Shown in pieces: positions 16,845 to 26,338 of a stretch of DNA of 64,000 bases. The DNA lies in NCBI RefSeq assembly GCF_900108515.1, contig NZ_FNWW01000008.1:1-64000 (forward strand). The letters run 5' to 3'. This DNA is from Halobacillus karajensis (GTDB taxonomy: Bacteria; Bacillota; Bacilli; Bacillales; Halobacillaceae). Each line of letters opens with the position of its first letter. The first letter of the stretch is position 1. The notes beneath the pieces were generated by a model, which saw only the letters and a list, made by a program, of their open reading frames with translations, did no database searches and was not told the DNA's origin. Both the position numbers and the translations under genes were made by a program.

Positions 16845-17378
16845 ATGAAAAAAAGTAAATTATTTTCTTCTTTAGGTATTGCATTATTAGCTTCTGTTAC
16901 GATTTCTGCAGGTGTTAGCGCGGATACGGATGAAGGTGAACAGTTAACAGAACAACATGAAATTAACTGGGAAGATGCTTGGAGTAATCAAAAGAACCTT
17001 GATGCATCAGTTGAATTTGGTAACAGTTCTGAAACAAATGGGGACGGAATGGCCAGGGCTAGTAGTTGGGGGTCATTATCAACTGGTAAAACAGACGTAT
17101 CCTCTAACATCATCACAGACAAAGTCTCTAGTACAGGAACCTCTAAAGGTAAAGTCTATACAACTACAACATCAGCAACTACCAGCTTAAGAGACGTTGA
17201 TACTGGTTACACAGTGAATGGAGATAAAAGTATTGCATTGGCTAAGTTTACAGCTGAATCTTCGGCGGAAATGTCAGCAGCAAGCCTAAACGTTTATTCT
17301 GGTCTTACTATACATACTGCAACAGATTCTGGCGTGTTGTACGAAGCAAGAACTGGAGATAGCGTGGTACACTACTAA
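16845..17378 (+). CDS. Secreted protein of unknown family
   Basis: 177 residues. A Sec signal peptide covers residues 1-26 (MKKSKLFSSLGIALLASVTI, then AGVSADT with an A-x-A-like site). The mature part is Ser/Thr-rich and beta-prone (STGKTDVSSNIITDKVSSTG, YTTTTSATTSL) with no Cys. The strong AGAAAGGATG site upstream supports the start. It is followed by a lipoprotein and a membrane protein in the same direction, which may form one exported system, although a terminator separates it from the lipoprotein. No family recognised. Confidence 0.7.
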   Translation: MKKSKLFSSLGIALLASVTISAGVSADTDEGEQLTEQHEINWEDAWSNQKNLDASVEFGNSSETNGDGMARASSWGSLSTGKTDVSSNIITDKVSSTGTSKGKVYTTTTSATTSLRDVDTGYTVNGDKSIALAKFTAESSAEMSAASLNVYSGLTIHTATDSGVLYEARTGDSVVHY

Positions 17379-17391
17379 TAAATAATAGAGG

Positions 17392-17427
17392 TTGCACTAG
17401 GCTTTATAAAGCTTAGTGCAATTTTAG
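17392..17427 (+). terminator. Terminator after the secreted-protein gene
   Basis: TTGCACTA pairs with TAGTGCAA around AGGCTTTATAAAGCT, followed by TTTTAG. The weak T tract suggests partial read-through into the lipoprotein gene. Confidence 0.6.
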
Positions 17428-17447
17428 TTAGAGGGAGTGTTTATGAA

Positions 17448-18506
17448 ATGAAGAGAGTATTTTTTATGTTGCTAATAATTTCTTTTTTGGGAGTGGGGTG
17501 CTCTAATGATGTACTAAATAAGCAATTTGACGAAGAGGATGTTACATATTTATCTAATGAAAACAATATTTTTGACAGTGGTAAAGAACTAAAGCTACTT
17601 AATCAATCTGACCAGGTAGCAACTTCATCTATCCCATTTACTTTAGTTAAAGCATTTATTCCAGATGATAGCTATGTGAAAACCATGAATATACAGGGGA
17701 GTGAAAGTTTTACTTATCTTACGTTGGCACATGGCAAGAGTGCAATTAGCGGGAAAGTTGTTGTTGAAAATTCTACTGATGAAGCTATTGAATTTCAAGC
17801 GGTTTTTCTGCAGGGAAATAAAGCAACAGAATTTAAACCTAAAGACTCAAAAGAATGGTCTAAATCTCTTAATTTTTCAGTACCCTCAAAAACTTCAATG
17901 AGTCTTCCAGTGGAAGTTGCAATTAATAAAGAAGGCATGCAAGAGTTATCTTTCGTGCCAATAGAAAAAGTGCCTAGTAACGAAAAATTAAGTAATGAAA
18001 CAATAAACAATTTCCGCTTTTTTTTGCAGTTGGATGATGTTAATATAGATAATAATTCTTTAGAGGAGCAATCGTTTGAATTAAATAATGAACAGATTGC
18101 ATCTTTAAAAAATCCTCTTCCCTCCCCTGAATGGTATGGAAAAGATAAAAAAGAGGTAACGTTTATCGAGGAGGATGGCGAATTTTTCAGTAAGCAGTCA
18201 GTTGAAGGAATTAAACTTAATCAAATTCCATACAGCACTAGTGTAGATGTAGTTCTTTTTGATGAATATGGTAACTCCTCTTTAATAAAAGAAAATGTTT
18301 CTATAAAGAAAAATGAGGAATCATACATCTCATTAAATGAAGATTTAATCAATGAAATGTACGATGAGAAAATGCGACAATACATAATGGTGACTAATAA
18401 TAGAGAAGAAGACATACTTGCTGACATTAGAGCACTTAAGGATAAACAAAAACCATTTCCTACATCTTACCAGGGAATTATTGAACTGCATCCTGTGAAG
18501 AAATAA
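17448..18506 (+). CDS. Lipoprotein of unknown family
   Basis: 352 residues. The N-terminus (KRVFFMLLIISFLGVGCSND) is a lipoprotein signal with lipobox LGVGC, lipid-anchored Cys18. The mature chain appears to hold two beta-sandwich-like parts (about 60-190 and 205-345): GKVVVENSTDEAIEFQAVFLQ and STSVDVVLFDEYGNSSL. GAGGGAGTG upstream supports ATG 17448; an ATG five bases earlier is closed at once by TGA. No known family recognised; it would sit on the outer face of the membrane beside the product of the next gene. Confidence 0.7.
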   Translation: MKRVFFMLLIISFLGVGCSNDVLNKQFDEEDVTYLSNENNIFDSGKELKLLNQSDQVATSSIPFTLVKAFIPDDSYVKTMNIQGSESFTYLTLAHGKSAISGKVVVENSTDEAIEFQAVFLQGNKATEFKPKDSKEWSKSLNFSVPSKTSMSLPVEVAINKEGMQELSFVPIEKVPSNEKLSNETINNFRFFLQLDDVNIDNNSLEEQSFELNNEQIASLKNPLPSPEWYGKDKKEVTFIEEDGEFFSKQSVEGIKLNQIPYSTSVDVVLFDEYGNSSLIKENVSIKKNEESYISLNEDLINEMYDEKMRQYIMVTNNREEDILADIRALKDKQKPFPTSYQGIIELHPVKK

Positions 18507-18521
18507 CATAAATAAAAGAAG

Positions 18522-19025
18522 GTGTCCCTCATCAATAGATGGAGTATATATCAATTGTTAAGCATAATAGGATTATTTGCTTTTTTCTTTTCAGTGGAGA
18601 CAATTGGATCTGATTTATTTACATCCTTCGTATCAAATAATAACTCTACATTTATACAATTTAGTGTGGGCTTACTTATATTAGTCCTTTTAGGGTTCAG
18701 CTTTTTCTTAACTTCTTTTCAAAATAAGAAGTATGAAGGTAATATATTTAAAAGTAACTTTTGGAGAAGTGCACCATTTATCTTTGTAATTGCTGAAACG
18801 TTGCTTATAGTTCTTTTTATTGTATTTGGTGTCACCGGAGATCTTTTCGTGTGGGTAGAAAATCAAAGGTGGATTATTTACCTTTTCATGACATCATTTA
18901 TCTTAATATTGTACCTCGCAGTAGTTTCCATTGTTGCACGATTCAATGAATCTTCACAATCAATTTTAAAAGTTAGCTTTTATGGTTCATTTCTTTTTTT
19001 AATAATATCTATTCTTATGATGTGA
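18522..19025 (+). CDS. Four- to five-span membrane protein of unknown family
   Basis: 167 residues beginning with GTG (AGAAGG site six bases upstream), 15 bases after the lipoprotein stop. Hydrophobic segments lie at about 12-25, 44-66, 84-106, 117-139 and 148-165. No soluble domain or motif is recognised. Its closeness to the lipoprotein gene suggests a joint function. Confidence 0.65.
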   Translation: MSLINRWSIYQLLSIIGLFAFFFSVETIGSDLFTSFVSNNNSTFIQFSVGLLILVLLGFSFFLTSFQNKKYEGNIFKSNFWRSAPFIFVIAETLLIVLFIVFGVTGDLFVWVENQRWIIYLFMTSFILILYLAVVSIVARFNESSQSILKVSFYGSFLFLIISILMM

Positions 19026-19033
19026 ATGCGAAC

Positions 19034-19070
19034 AAAAACCAACAGCTATTAAAAGCTGTTGGTTTTTGTT
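19034..19070 (+). terminator. Terminator, also resembling part of the dispersed repeat
   Basis: AAAAACCAACAGC pairs with GCTGTTGGTTTTT. The bases after it (GTTGGCGAATTGTAGACC) resemble the segment that follows the CCAACAGC...GCTGTTGG hairpin in the 35 kb and 62.9 kb repeat copies, so this may be a fragment of that repeat family doing terminator duty. Confidence 0.75.
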
Positions 19071-19200
19071 GGCGAATTGTAGACCAAACTCGTTAACTAC
19101 GGTCAAACCCAATCTTAACTTCGGAAATGTCAGTCTAAACTAAATTTATTCAGTTTAGACTACATTAAATGAAGAAACTTTTTTAAGGTGATAGCTCCTG

Positions 19201-19661
19201 TGGGGCAGAGTTTTATTATTACTGCCTCATTTTTAATGGTAAAGATTGTTTTTAATCCTTAAGAACGTTAACCTAATGGTGTTTAAACATGCATGGGCGT
19301 TAGCTATCTTAAGGGGGTCAAAGTTTTTTACACTGTTGGTCTTTTTGAATGTAGAATTGTTAATCAAACTGGTGAAGTAGAATGTGACTTTTTAAAAGTC
19401 ACAAGATAAGTCACGAGGAACAAAAATAATATGAAGTTAAGCAAACCGAATTTTAATTTTGAAGTGTTTGAACGATAAAACTGTAACCGAAAAAAGTGGA
19501 GGGAAGGTCCAAGAAATATACTGATGTATGGGCGGCATGATGTGATAGCGCCCAAAATCCTTTCGCCATAAGGTTTGAGAATGATTTGACTGGTTTTTAT
19601 AATCGTTTACTAAATCTAAATGCCTCTCAAGAGTTCATAAACTTTTGAGAGGTTTTTCTTT
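19201..19661 (+). repeat. Dispersed structured repeat, diverged copy A
   Basis: Diverged copy of the element at 34858-35473 and 62738-63293. Shared landmarks in order: GGGGCAGA...TGCCTCAT (19202-19230), CTGTTGGTCTTTTT, GTAGAATGTGACTTTTTAAAAGTCACAAG (hairpin), GTCACGAGGAAC, then the core GGGCGGCATGATGT (19530-19543) closing as GGGCG...CGCCC, and finally a terminator CCTCTCAAGAGTTC...TTTTGAGAGG-TTTTT (19622-19661). Indels that are not multiples of three separate the copies, which argues against protein coding. The LexA box of the other copies is not present here. Confidence 0.7.
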
Positions 19662-19775
19662 TATGCTCTAAAATAGGGCTCTACTGGTGAATAACAGAAA
19701 AGTGCAAAATATTTGTGATGTTACTTAACCTAATATAAAATGTATTTAAGTAACATTAATAAAGGAGGCAAAATT

Positions 19776-20339
19776 TTGGAATTTGTCGAGCCGATTCGTG
19801 GTATTAAAGATATTAATAAAATGAAAGGAATATTAAAACAGCACTCCCAAAGAGATTTGTTGTTTTTCGTTCTTGGCATTAATACTGGCTTGAGAGTCAG
19901 CGATCTTCTTTCCTTGAAAGTCAAGGATGTATGGGAGGATGCCAAGCCTAGGGATTTTTTATATGTAGTTGAATCTCACAGTGATCAGGAACAATCCTAT
20001 TATATTAACAGAAGTGTAAAAAAAGAATTGAAAGCCTTCCTTTCCTGCCTTGACCCTAATCCACAGGACTACCTCTTTAAGTCCAAAAAGAATAATAACC
20101 CAATCACACGCCAGCAAGCTTACCGGATTATTAATCTGGCCGCAAAGGAGGCTGGGTTAACAGGAAAAATCGGTACCCACACATTACGCAAGACATTTGG
20201 CTATCATGCTTACCGTAAAGGGATTGCTATTTCATTTATCTCTCAAATTTTCCATCATCATTCAAGTTCTGAAACGTTACATTATATCGGTATCGATAAA
20301 AGTGAAAAAAGGGCGGTGAAAGTAGATGTTAATTTATAG
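19776..20339 (+). CDS. Small tyrosine recombinase (catalytic domain only)
   Basis: 187 residues starting at TTG 19776, seven bases after AAAGGAGG; an upstream ATG in frame precedes the ribosome site. Catalytic set: R in NTGLRVSDLL, HTLRKTFGYH (H-x-x-R), FHHHS, and Tyr in ETLHYIGI. Classical integrases have an N-terminal SAM-like DNA-binding domain that is missing here; solitary short recombinases such as YoeC of B. subtilis look alike. Substrate unknown. It follows a repeat copy with a strong terminator by about 115 bases. Confidence 0.8.
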   Translation: MEFVEPIRGIKDINKMKGILKQHSQRDLLFFVLGINTGLRVSDLLSLKVKDVWEDAKPRDFLYVVESHSDQEQSYYINRSVKKELKAFLSCLDPNPQDYLFKSKKNNNPITRQQAYRIINLAAKEAGLTGKIGTHTLRKTFGYHAYRKGIAISFISQIFHHHSSSETLHYIGIDKSEKRAVKVDVNL

Positions 20340-20394
20340 TAGCTAAAATAGTATTTCAGTTATAAAAATTAAAAAGAAAGGGCTGAGAAAATAA

Positions 20395-21900
20395 TTGAAT
20401 GTATTGGTTTCAAAAGTAAAAGAAGTCTTATTTGCTGTCCTTCCTATAACTGCAATAGTTCTACTCCTTCATTTCACTTTAACGCCACTTGACCCTACTC
20501 TGATCATTCGCTTTATTATTGGAGCTATCCTGATCATTCTTGGACTGTCTGTATTTCTTATTGGAGTCGACATCGGAATTACACCTATTGGACAGACAAT
20601 CGGGAAAGCAGTCGCCAAATCAAATAAAATTTGGATTGTTATCGTTGCGGGTTTACTGCTGGGCTTTTTCATTTCGATTGCGGAACCTGATTTGCACATT
20701 CTGGCCGGACAAGTTGAAATGGTTACATCAGGACTGATATCGAAAGTAATTCTAGTGATTGTTGTATCAATAGGAATTGGCCTGCTTATTGCTACCGGGC
20801 TTGTGCGAATTGTCTATAATTTCCCGCTTTATAAGCTGTTGACAATCTTGTATCTGATTATTTTAGTTCTTGCAGTATTTACCTCTCCGGAGTTTCTGGC
20901 AATTTCTTTTGATGCCTCAGGAGCGACCACGGGGGCCTTGACCGTACCTTTCATTCTGGCGCTTGCTTTAGGTATTTCCACATTAAAGAAAGACAGTAAA
21001 GCTTCCGAGAAGGATAGCTTTGGTTTAGTAGCTATTGCTTCAACGGGTGCCATTATTTCCGTGATGATCATGAATATTGTGATGCAAACTGACAAAATGA
21101 CAGGGAGTTTAAATACAGAAGCACATGACTCAAATTCTATCTTTGGCCCTTTTTTACATGAAATTCCGATTATAACGTTTGAAATTATAATCGCACTGAT
21201 ACCGATTTTAATAGTTTTTCTTGTATTTCAGAAAAAATCGTTCAAAATGACTAAGAAGGCCGTCAGGAAAATTTTAATGGGAATGCTATTTACATTTATT
21301 GGGCTTGTCCTGTTTCTTGTAGGGGTAAATGCAGGATTCATGGACGTCGGGAGTGCAATGGGCTATAACCTGGCCTCCTTGGATAATAATGCGTATATTA
21401 TTATGATATCCTTTGTTCTGGGTCTTGTTACAATTTTGGCTGAACCAGCTGTGCATGTTCTTACAAATCAGGTTGAGGATGTAACAAGTGGTTATGTGAA
21501 AAGGGCGGTCGTATTGAGTACACTGTCACTAGGTGTTGGGCTGGCGATTCTTTTATCCATGCTGAGAGTGCTGATTACAGACCTGGAGCTGTGGCATTTT
21601 CTGTTACCCGGATATATTATAGCGATTACGCTAACGTATTTTGCACCGAAATTGTTTGTAGGAATAGCTTTTGATTCAGGCGGGGTTGCTTCTGGGCCGA
21701 TGACCGCAACTTTTATACTGGCGTTTGTCCAGGGAGCTGCCGGGGCGACTTCAGGAGCTGACGTTCTGGTGGATGGATTTGGCATGATTGCACTAGTTGC
21801 CATGACACCTTTGATAGCTTTACAGATTTTGGGGCTGGTATTTAAAATGAAATCAAAAAAGAGAAAAGGAGGAGTAGAGCACCATGTCGAGCAAAACTGA
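20395..21900 (+). CDS. DUF1538 family membrane transporter-like protein
   Basis: 501 residues, about 12 membrane spans, made of two homologous halves: SIAEPDLHILAGQVEMVTSG (about 98-117) and AEPAVHVLTNQVEDVTSG (about 344-361), with SFDASGATTGALTVPFILAL mirrored by AFDSGGVASGPMTATFILAF. This inverted or tandem duplicated DUF1538 fold is assumed to transport a solute, as yet unknown. TTG start with a weak AAAGGG site. The next gene, a double PII protein, overlaps it by 17 bases, which implies that a PII-type sensor controls the transporter, as GlnK does AmtB. Confidence 0.8.
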   Translation: MNVLVSKVKEVLFAVLPITAIVLLLHFTLTPLDPTLIIRFIIGAILIILGLSVFLIGVDIGITPIGQTIGKAVAKSNKIWIVIVAGLLLGFFISIAEPDLHILAGQVEMVTSGLISKVILVIVVSIGIGLLIATGLVRIVYNFPLYKLLTILYLIILVLAVFTSPEFLAISFDASGATTGALTVPFILALALGISTLKKDSKASEKDSFGLVAIASTGAIISVMIMNIVMQTDKMTGSLNTEAHDSNSIFGPFLHEIPIITFEIIIALIPILIVFLVFQKKSFKMTKKAVRKILMGMLFTFIGLVLFLVGVNAGFMDVGSAMGYNLASLDNNAYIIMISFVLGLVTILAEPAVHVLTNQVEDVTSGYVKRAVVLSTLSLGVGLAILLSMLRVLITDLELWHFLLPGYIIAITLTYFAPKLFVGIAFDSGGVASGPMTATFILAFVQGAAGATSGADVLVDGFGMIALVAMTPLIALQILGLVFKMKSKKRKGGVEHHVEQN

Positions 21901-22552
21901 TAGAGTGGAACTTGAATTAGTTTGTGTGATTGTGAACGTCGGCCTGGGAAGTAAAATAATGAAATCGGCTAAGAAACACGGGATCTCAGGTGGTACTGTG
22001 CTGGTTGGCAGAGGTACAGTAAAAAGTCGTGTTCTTGGTATGTTTGGAGTTACTAATGTGAAGAAGGAAATCATTTTAATGGGTTCCAATAAATTAACGG
22101 CATCTCAGGTTCTCGAAAAATTAAATGAGAAATTCAAGTTTAACAAGCCAAATCACGGCATTGCGTTTACTACTTCAGTGAATCAGATCTTTGGTGCAAG
22201 CAGTTTTAAAAGTGATCGTTTAATAGGAGGCGGAGGTGCAGATAATAAAATGTATCATGCTATCACGGTGATTATTGAAAAAGGAAATGCGGAAGAAGTC
22301 ATTGATGCAGCAACCGAAGCTGGTTCAAAGGGCGGTACAATCATCAATGCAAGAGGCTCAGGGATACACGAAACCAGCAAAGTTTTCTCAATGGATATTG
22401 AACCCGAAAAGGAGATCGTGTTAATCCTTTCTGAACAGGATAGCACCGATGCGATTGTCTCATCAATCAGAAGAAAGCTCAAAATAGATGAGCCGGGCAA
22501 CGGAATTATTTTTATACAGGATATTAATAGCACGTACGGATTGTATAAGTGA
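21884..22552 (+). CDS. Tandem PII-like regulator of the DUF1538 protein
   Basis: 222 residues formed by two PII-like ferredoxin folds (about 8-110 and 120-222). Each has the strand-T-loop-strand pattern: KKHGISGGTVLVGRGTV and ATEAGSKGGTIINARGSG, ending LNEKFKFNKPNHGIAFTTSV and RRKLKIDEPGNGIIFIQDI. The conserved G-G-T-x-x-x-x-R-G of the T-loop base is present in both; no classical uridylylated Tyr is seen in the short loops. It begins inside the DUF1538 gene with GGAGGAG upstream. Fusion of two PII units is unusual, since normal PII proteins are homotrimers of about 112 residues. Confidence 0.8.
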   Translation: MSSKTDRVELELVCVIVNVGLGSKIMKSAKKHGISGGTVLVGRGTVKSRVLGMFGVTNVKKEIILMGSNKLTASQVLEKLNEKFKFNKPNHGIAFTTSVNQIFGASSFKSDRLIGGGGADNKMYHAITVIIEKGNAEEVIDAATEAGSKGGTIINARGSGIHETSKVFSMDIEPEKEIVLILSEQDSTDAIVSSIRRKLKIDEPGNGIIFIQDINSTYGLYK

Positions 22553-22585
22553 TGTATTTGCTATCAGTATCTGCTTGCAAATTAA

Positions 22586-22641
22586 AAAGGTCACTGACTA
22601 CGGTTGCAATTCGTGTAATCCGTAATCAGTGATCTTTTTTT
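22586..22641 (+). terminator. Terminator after the DUF1538-PII operon
   Basis: AAAAAGGTCACTGA...TACGG pairs with CCGTAATCAGTGATCTTTTTTT. Long stem with T run. Confidence 0.85.
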
Positions 22642-22877
22642 ATTAACCAGCAAAAGTATGGTGGATAATTCGAAAAACTCCTGGTATTTTTCAGGATGGT
22701 GGGCAAGTATTTCTTTCACTGCATTTTCATCCTAATCTATTCAATTCGTTTGCTGAAGTCTTACCTTAAGCAAAATAAGACCAGTTTCCCATGAATAATT
22801 GTGTCTTCCCCCATGCCTTCAGTATTGAGATTATCCGATATATTATTAAGATATATCCATACGCGCAGCTATTAATA

Positions 22878-23020
22878 AAGAAATACATCCTCATCAATTA
22901 AGGCGCAGTTATGCTACCCATATGCTTAAATAATGGAGCGCCAATCGAAGTTATCCAAAGCTTGTTAGGGTATGAGAAAAGTGAAACAACAAAAATTTAT
23001 GCTCAATTAATTGGTAAATT
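22878..23020 (+). pseudogene. Tyrosine recombinase relic (C-terminal catalytic part)
   Basis: Reading from 22878 gives KEIHPHQLRRSYATHMLK, then after a one-base shift NNGAPIEVIQSLLGYEKSE and TTKIYAQL. These are the H-x-L-R, LGH/LGY and catalytic Tyr boxes of phage or XerC-type integrases. Upstream catalytic parts are gone and the frame is broken near 22930. A footprint of a lost mobile element, directly left of the palindromic repeat at 23033. Confidence 0.7.
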
Positions 23021-23032
23021 AATTCTATCAAA

Positions 23033-23273
23033 TGGTGTCAGGGAAAACGGGGAGACTCCTGTGGGATGAACATGATAGGTGAGCTCTCGGAAGACGAAGT
23101 CTGAGAAAGCTCACCACATGCCCACGGAAAGTGTTCGAATACGGAATCGCCCTGGTAGACACGACTGGCATAAGCAAAACAACCACGGAATGTGCTTTTT
23201 CATTCCTTGGATGTTTTGCTTATGACGCGAGTGTCTGGGCGATGGAGCTGAACGAGCCGTTTCCCTGACACCA
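23033..23273. repeat. Nested palindromic intergenic element
   Basis: Outer ends TGGTGTCAGGGAAAACGG (23033-23050) and CCGTTTCCCTGACACCA (23257-23273) are inverted repeats. Inside, TCGCCCTGGTAGACAC pairs with GTGTCTGGGCGA, GCATAAGCAAAACA pairs with TGTTTTGCTTATG around CATTCC/GGAATG, and AGGTGAGCT pairs with AGCTCACC. The whole 241 bp can fold into a branched cruciform. Core motifs GACTCCTGTGGG and CCCACGGAAAG relate it to the element at 45-159. No ORF. Confidence 0.75.
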
Positions 23274-23590
23274 TCCCTGCATGCAAAAGTCTCGAAACTG
23301 AGTCTTCAAGAATAGGGAGCGATTGTTCAATATAAGCAATCGCTTTTCTACTAATGAGCAGTTACCGTGAAGACTTGTTCATTATGCAAAGTGTTTACAT
23401 CCCACAAATTAGATTCGCTTCGCTTGTCATTTATCATTGTTGAATATATTTTTTAATGGTACATTTTGTGAAGTCTACTTTACACTATATATAAGCTAAT
23501 AACTGCACTAATCATAGTGATTGGATAGAGATGAAAAACCACATTATTATAGGGTAGCTCCTGCTCTAATGAAAAGAAGGTGATAAACTG

Positions 23591-25446
23591 ATGATCGATT
23601 CTCTTTTACTTGAATTTATGTTAATAGGGCTCCTAGGCGTAGGGTCACAATTGGTCTCCTGGAGGTTCAGGTTTCCTGCTATTGTACTCATGTCCGTTGC
23701 TGGTTTATTAGCTGGTCCTATCTTTGGATTGATAAATCCTGAAGAAGACTTTGGAGAATTATATAAACCAATTATTTCTTTGGCAGTTGCAGTTATCTTA
23801 TTTGAGGGTAGTTTAAATCTAGACTTTAAGGAAGTAAAAGGTTTAGGAAGACCTGTTTTCCGAATAGTAACGTTTGGGGCTTTTATTAGTTGGAATTAGG
23901 GTCCCTCACTGCTCATTATATTGCAGGGTTGTCCTGGGCGGTCGCATTTACCATTGGGGGCTTATTCATTGTCACAGGGCCTACAGTCATCCTACCCTTG
24001 CTTAGACAGGCAAAGTTAAAACCAAGACCTGCAAAAATTTTAAAGTGGGAAGGAATCATTGTAGATCCGATTGGAGCGTTGCTTGCCGTTTTTGCTTTTG
24101 AAATTATTGTGTTTTTAACAGGTAATAATGAAAGTGCAACCAGTCTACTTTTATTCTTTGCAGCCTCATTATTTGCTGTTTTTTTAGGTTGGATATGTGG
24201 ACGTTGTGTTGGATGGATGTTTGAAACTGGGTATGTTCCGGAGTTCCTTAAATCGCCTACCGTTTTGTCTATAGTTATTGCATGTTTTACAATTGCTGAT
24301 GAAATCATGCATGAAACAGGGCTCCTATCCGTAACAGCAATGGGAATGACCCTTGCCAATATGCATATTTCATCTATAGCTGATATGCGACATTTCAAAG
24401 AGAATATCTCTCTCTTGTTGATTTCGACCATTTTTGTAATGCTAACAGCATCGCTAACTGTTGATACTCTCTTACAAATATTTAATGTACAAATCATCGG
24501 TTATGTCGCTTTAATGCTATTTGTTGTCCGGCCGATTTCAATATTCCTATCCACTATAAGAACTGACTTGTCAAATTCGGAAAAACTACTCGTTGGATGG
24601 ATTGCTCCTAGAGGGATTGTTGCCCTTACTGTGGCCGGTTACTTTGCAAGTGTTTTACTGGGGGAAGGGTATGAAGACGCATCTATTCTTATTTCCCTGA
24701 CTTTCGCGCTAGTATTTACGACGGTAGTAGCACACGGGTTCTCAATCGGCTGGCTTGCGAAGAAATTAGGCTTGTCATTGGAAGGCCCTCCGGGGGTTTT
24801 AATTATAGGCGGAAGTGCTTTTACAACAGGTTTAGCTAAAACGCTTGAGGAGTTGAAGGTCCCTGTATTGTTGACGGATTCATCATGGAAAAAACTGTCT
24901 CGTGCGCGGTCTAGAGGAATTAAGTCTTATCATGGAGAAATTTTATCTGAGCAGACAGAATATTATTTAAACATGACTCCTTATGATTACATGATTGCTG
25001 CTACAGAATTGGATTCTTATAATGCTCTTGTTTGCACAACTTTTGTTCCGGAATTTGGAAGGAACAACACCTTTCAATTAAGCTTAAGTAACAGAAAAGA
25101 GGATGACCTAGAGGAACTTGTCCATACTGTTCGTGGAAGGATTTTATTCAAAGAAGGGGCTTCCTGGGAAGAGTTAAATGCTAGAGTAGAGAACGGCTAT
25201 GTATTTCGTAAAACGACCATTACCAATCAATACACGTTCGCACATTACTTGGAAGGTATTGATAAGCATTCTCTGTTGCTATTTGTAAAACGAAATACCG
25301 GTAACGTGGAATTTTTCAACCCTGAAACTAATCCTAAAGGGGAAAATGGTGATATTATTGTATCACTCATGCCTCCAATCAAGGAATTTGAAAAAATTCA
25401 AGAAAAGCTGAGGAGACATCATAAAGCTAACAATAGTAATATTTAA
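23591..25446 (+). pseudogene. CPA1 cation/proton antiporter with RCK domain, frameshifted
   Basis: The first 102 codons (to ISW at 23896) and the second frame (from about 23890, LGSLTAHYIAGLSWAVAFTIGG) together make one antiporter of about 618 residues. Spans cover about 1-400, including TGPTVILPLLRQ and DPIGALLAVFAFE, the CPA1 ion-binding region. A Rossmann-like RCK domain follows (GVLIIGGSAFTTGLAKTLEEL, VLLTDSSWKKL), then a C-terminal sensor part. One base is missing near 23890-23898 with no slippery heptamer, so this looks like mutation or sequence error. A strong GAAGGTGAT precedes ATG 23591. Confidence 0.8.
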
Positions 25447-26062
25447 TATAAGAAGGTCCGATGGGTTTATTGTTTTAGTAAAAACTCTGAAGCAAAAAAT
25501 ACAGGGAGGGGATCAATGAATAACTCAAAGTTGTGCTGCTGATAGAGAGCACGGAAATGGATCAATATGGGTGCATATCTTTTTGTTAATAGTAGGTATA
25601 TGCATTAGTTACTTTTAATGCTAAAGTCGATCCTTTTTCAGATGTTTACTGTCTAAAAAATATTTCTAAGTCCAATTTATCTTGAAACCAAGTCTTAAAC
25701 AATCGGGGGCATTACTGTAACTCCAAATGTGAATAAAGTGTAAGGAGGCTCTTAAAGTTTGGGGTTAGATTCTCAAGTCCATTTCTGTTATAGCATTAGG
25801 ACCCATTAAACGACTCACCCCCTTGAATCGAGAAATCTGACACTACGTTATGTTATATCCCGAGAAAAGTTAACCATTTCTAATTATAAAGCTCAAACCC
25901 CAGGTGAAATAAATTCTATTTAACAACGTTTACATAGGAGAAGGTAGGATTTCTAAGAATTATTAAAACCTACTTCAGGTTTTGGTTCGTATACTATATA
26001 CTGGCAGGAGATAAACCCATATTTAGATGGCAGAGACTGAAGTAGTTATAGGAGGGAATGTT
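25447..26062. other. Gene-free region
   Basis: No convincing coding frame. GGGAGGGGATCA at 25504 precedes an eight-codon ORF (25516-25542) that could be a decayed start. A weak hairpin GTAGGTTTTAATA-like pairing exists around 25946-25978 (GTAGGATTTCTAAG / AAACCTAC). Probably decayed DNA. Confidence 0.4.
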
Positions 26063-26338
26063 ATGAGAAAAGTAATTAAGGGGAAATTGTATGATACTGA
26101 ACGTGCTACCCTTATTCATGAATATCAAAAATATGCGAATGTAAATAGCCCTTACGGACATACAAAAACATGGGTGAACGCCAAGTTATATAAAACGCAG
26201 AAAGGAAATTGGTTTGAGTTTGTTGAAGGGAAAAACACTTCTGATGTATTAAATAAACTAGACGAAGATAATGTGAAAGAGATTCTCTCCAATGACCCTG
26301 AAAAATATGAGAAGTTTTTTGAACTGGAAGATGCTTAA
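26063..26338 (+). CDS. Conserved hypothetical protein, about 91 residues
   Basis: ATG 26063 follows AGGAGGGAATGTT; an ATG at 26027 is in frame but has no site. The protein (RKVIKGKLYDTERATLIHEYQ, WVNAKLYKTQKGNWFEFVEG) belongs to a type of small cytoplasmic protein frequent in Firmicutes with a K-G-x-x-Y-D-T-E-x-A start, of unknown role. The acidic C-terminal half (LNKLDEDNVKEILSNDPEKYEKFF) is helical. It stands alone, upstream of a terminator. Confidence 0.65.
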   Translation: MRKVIKGKLYDTERATLIHEYQKYANVNSPYGHTKTWVNAKLYKTQKGNWFEFVEGKNTSDVLNKLDEDNVKEILSNDPEKYEKFFELEDA

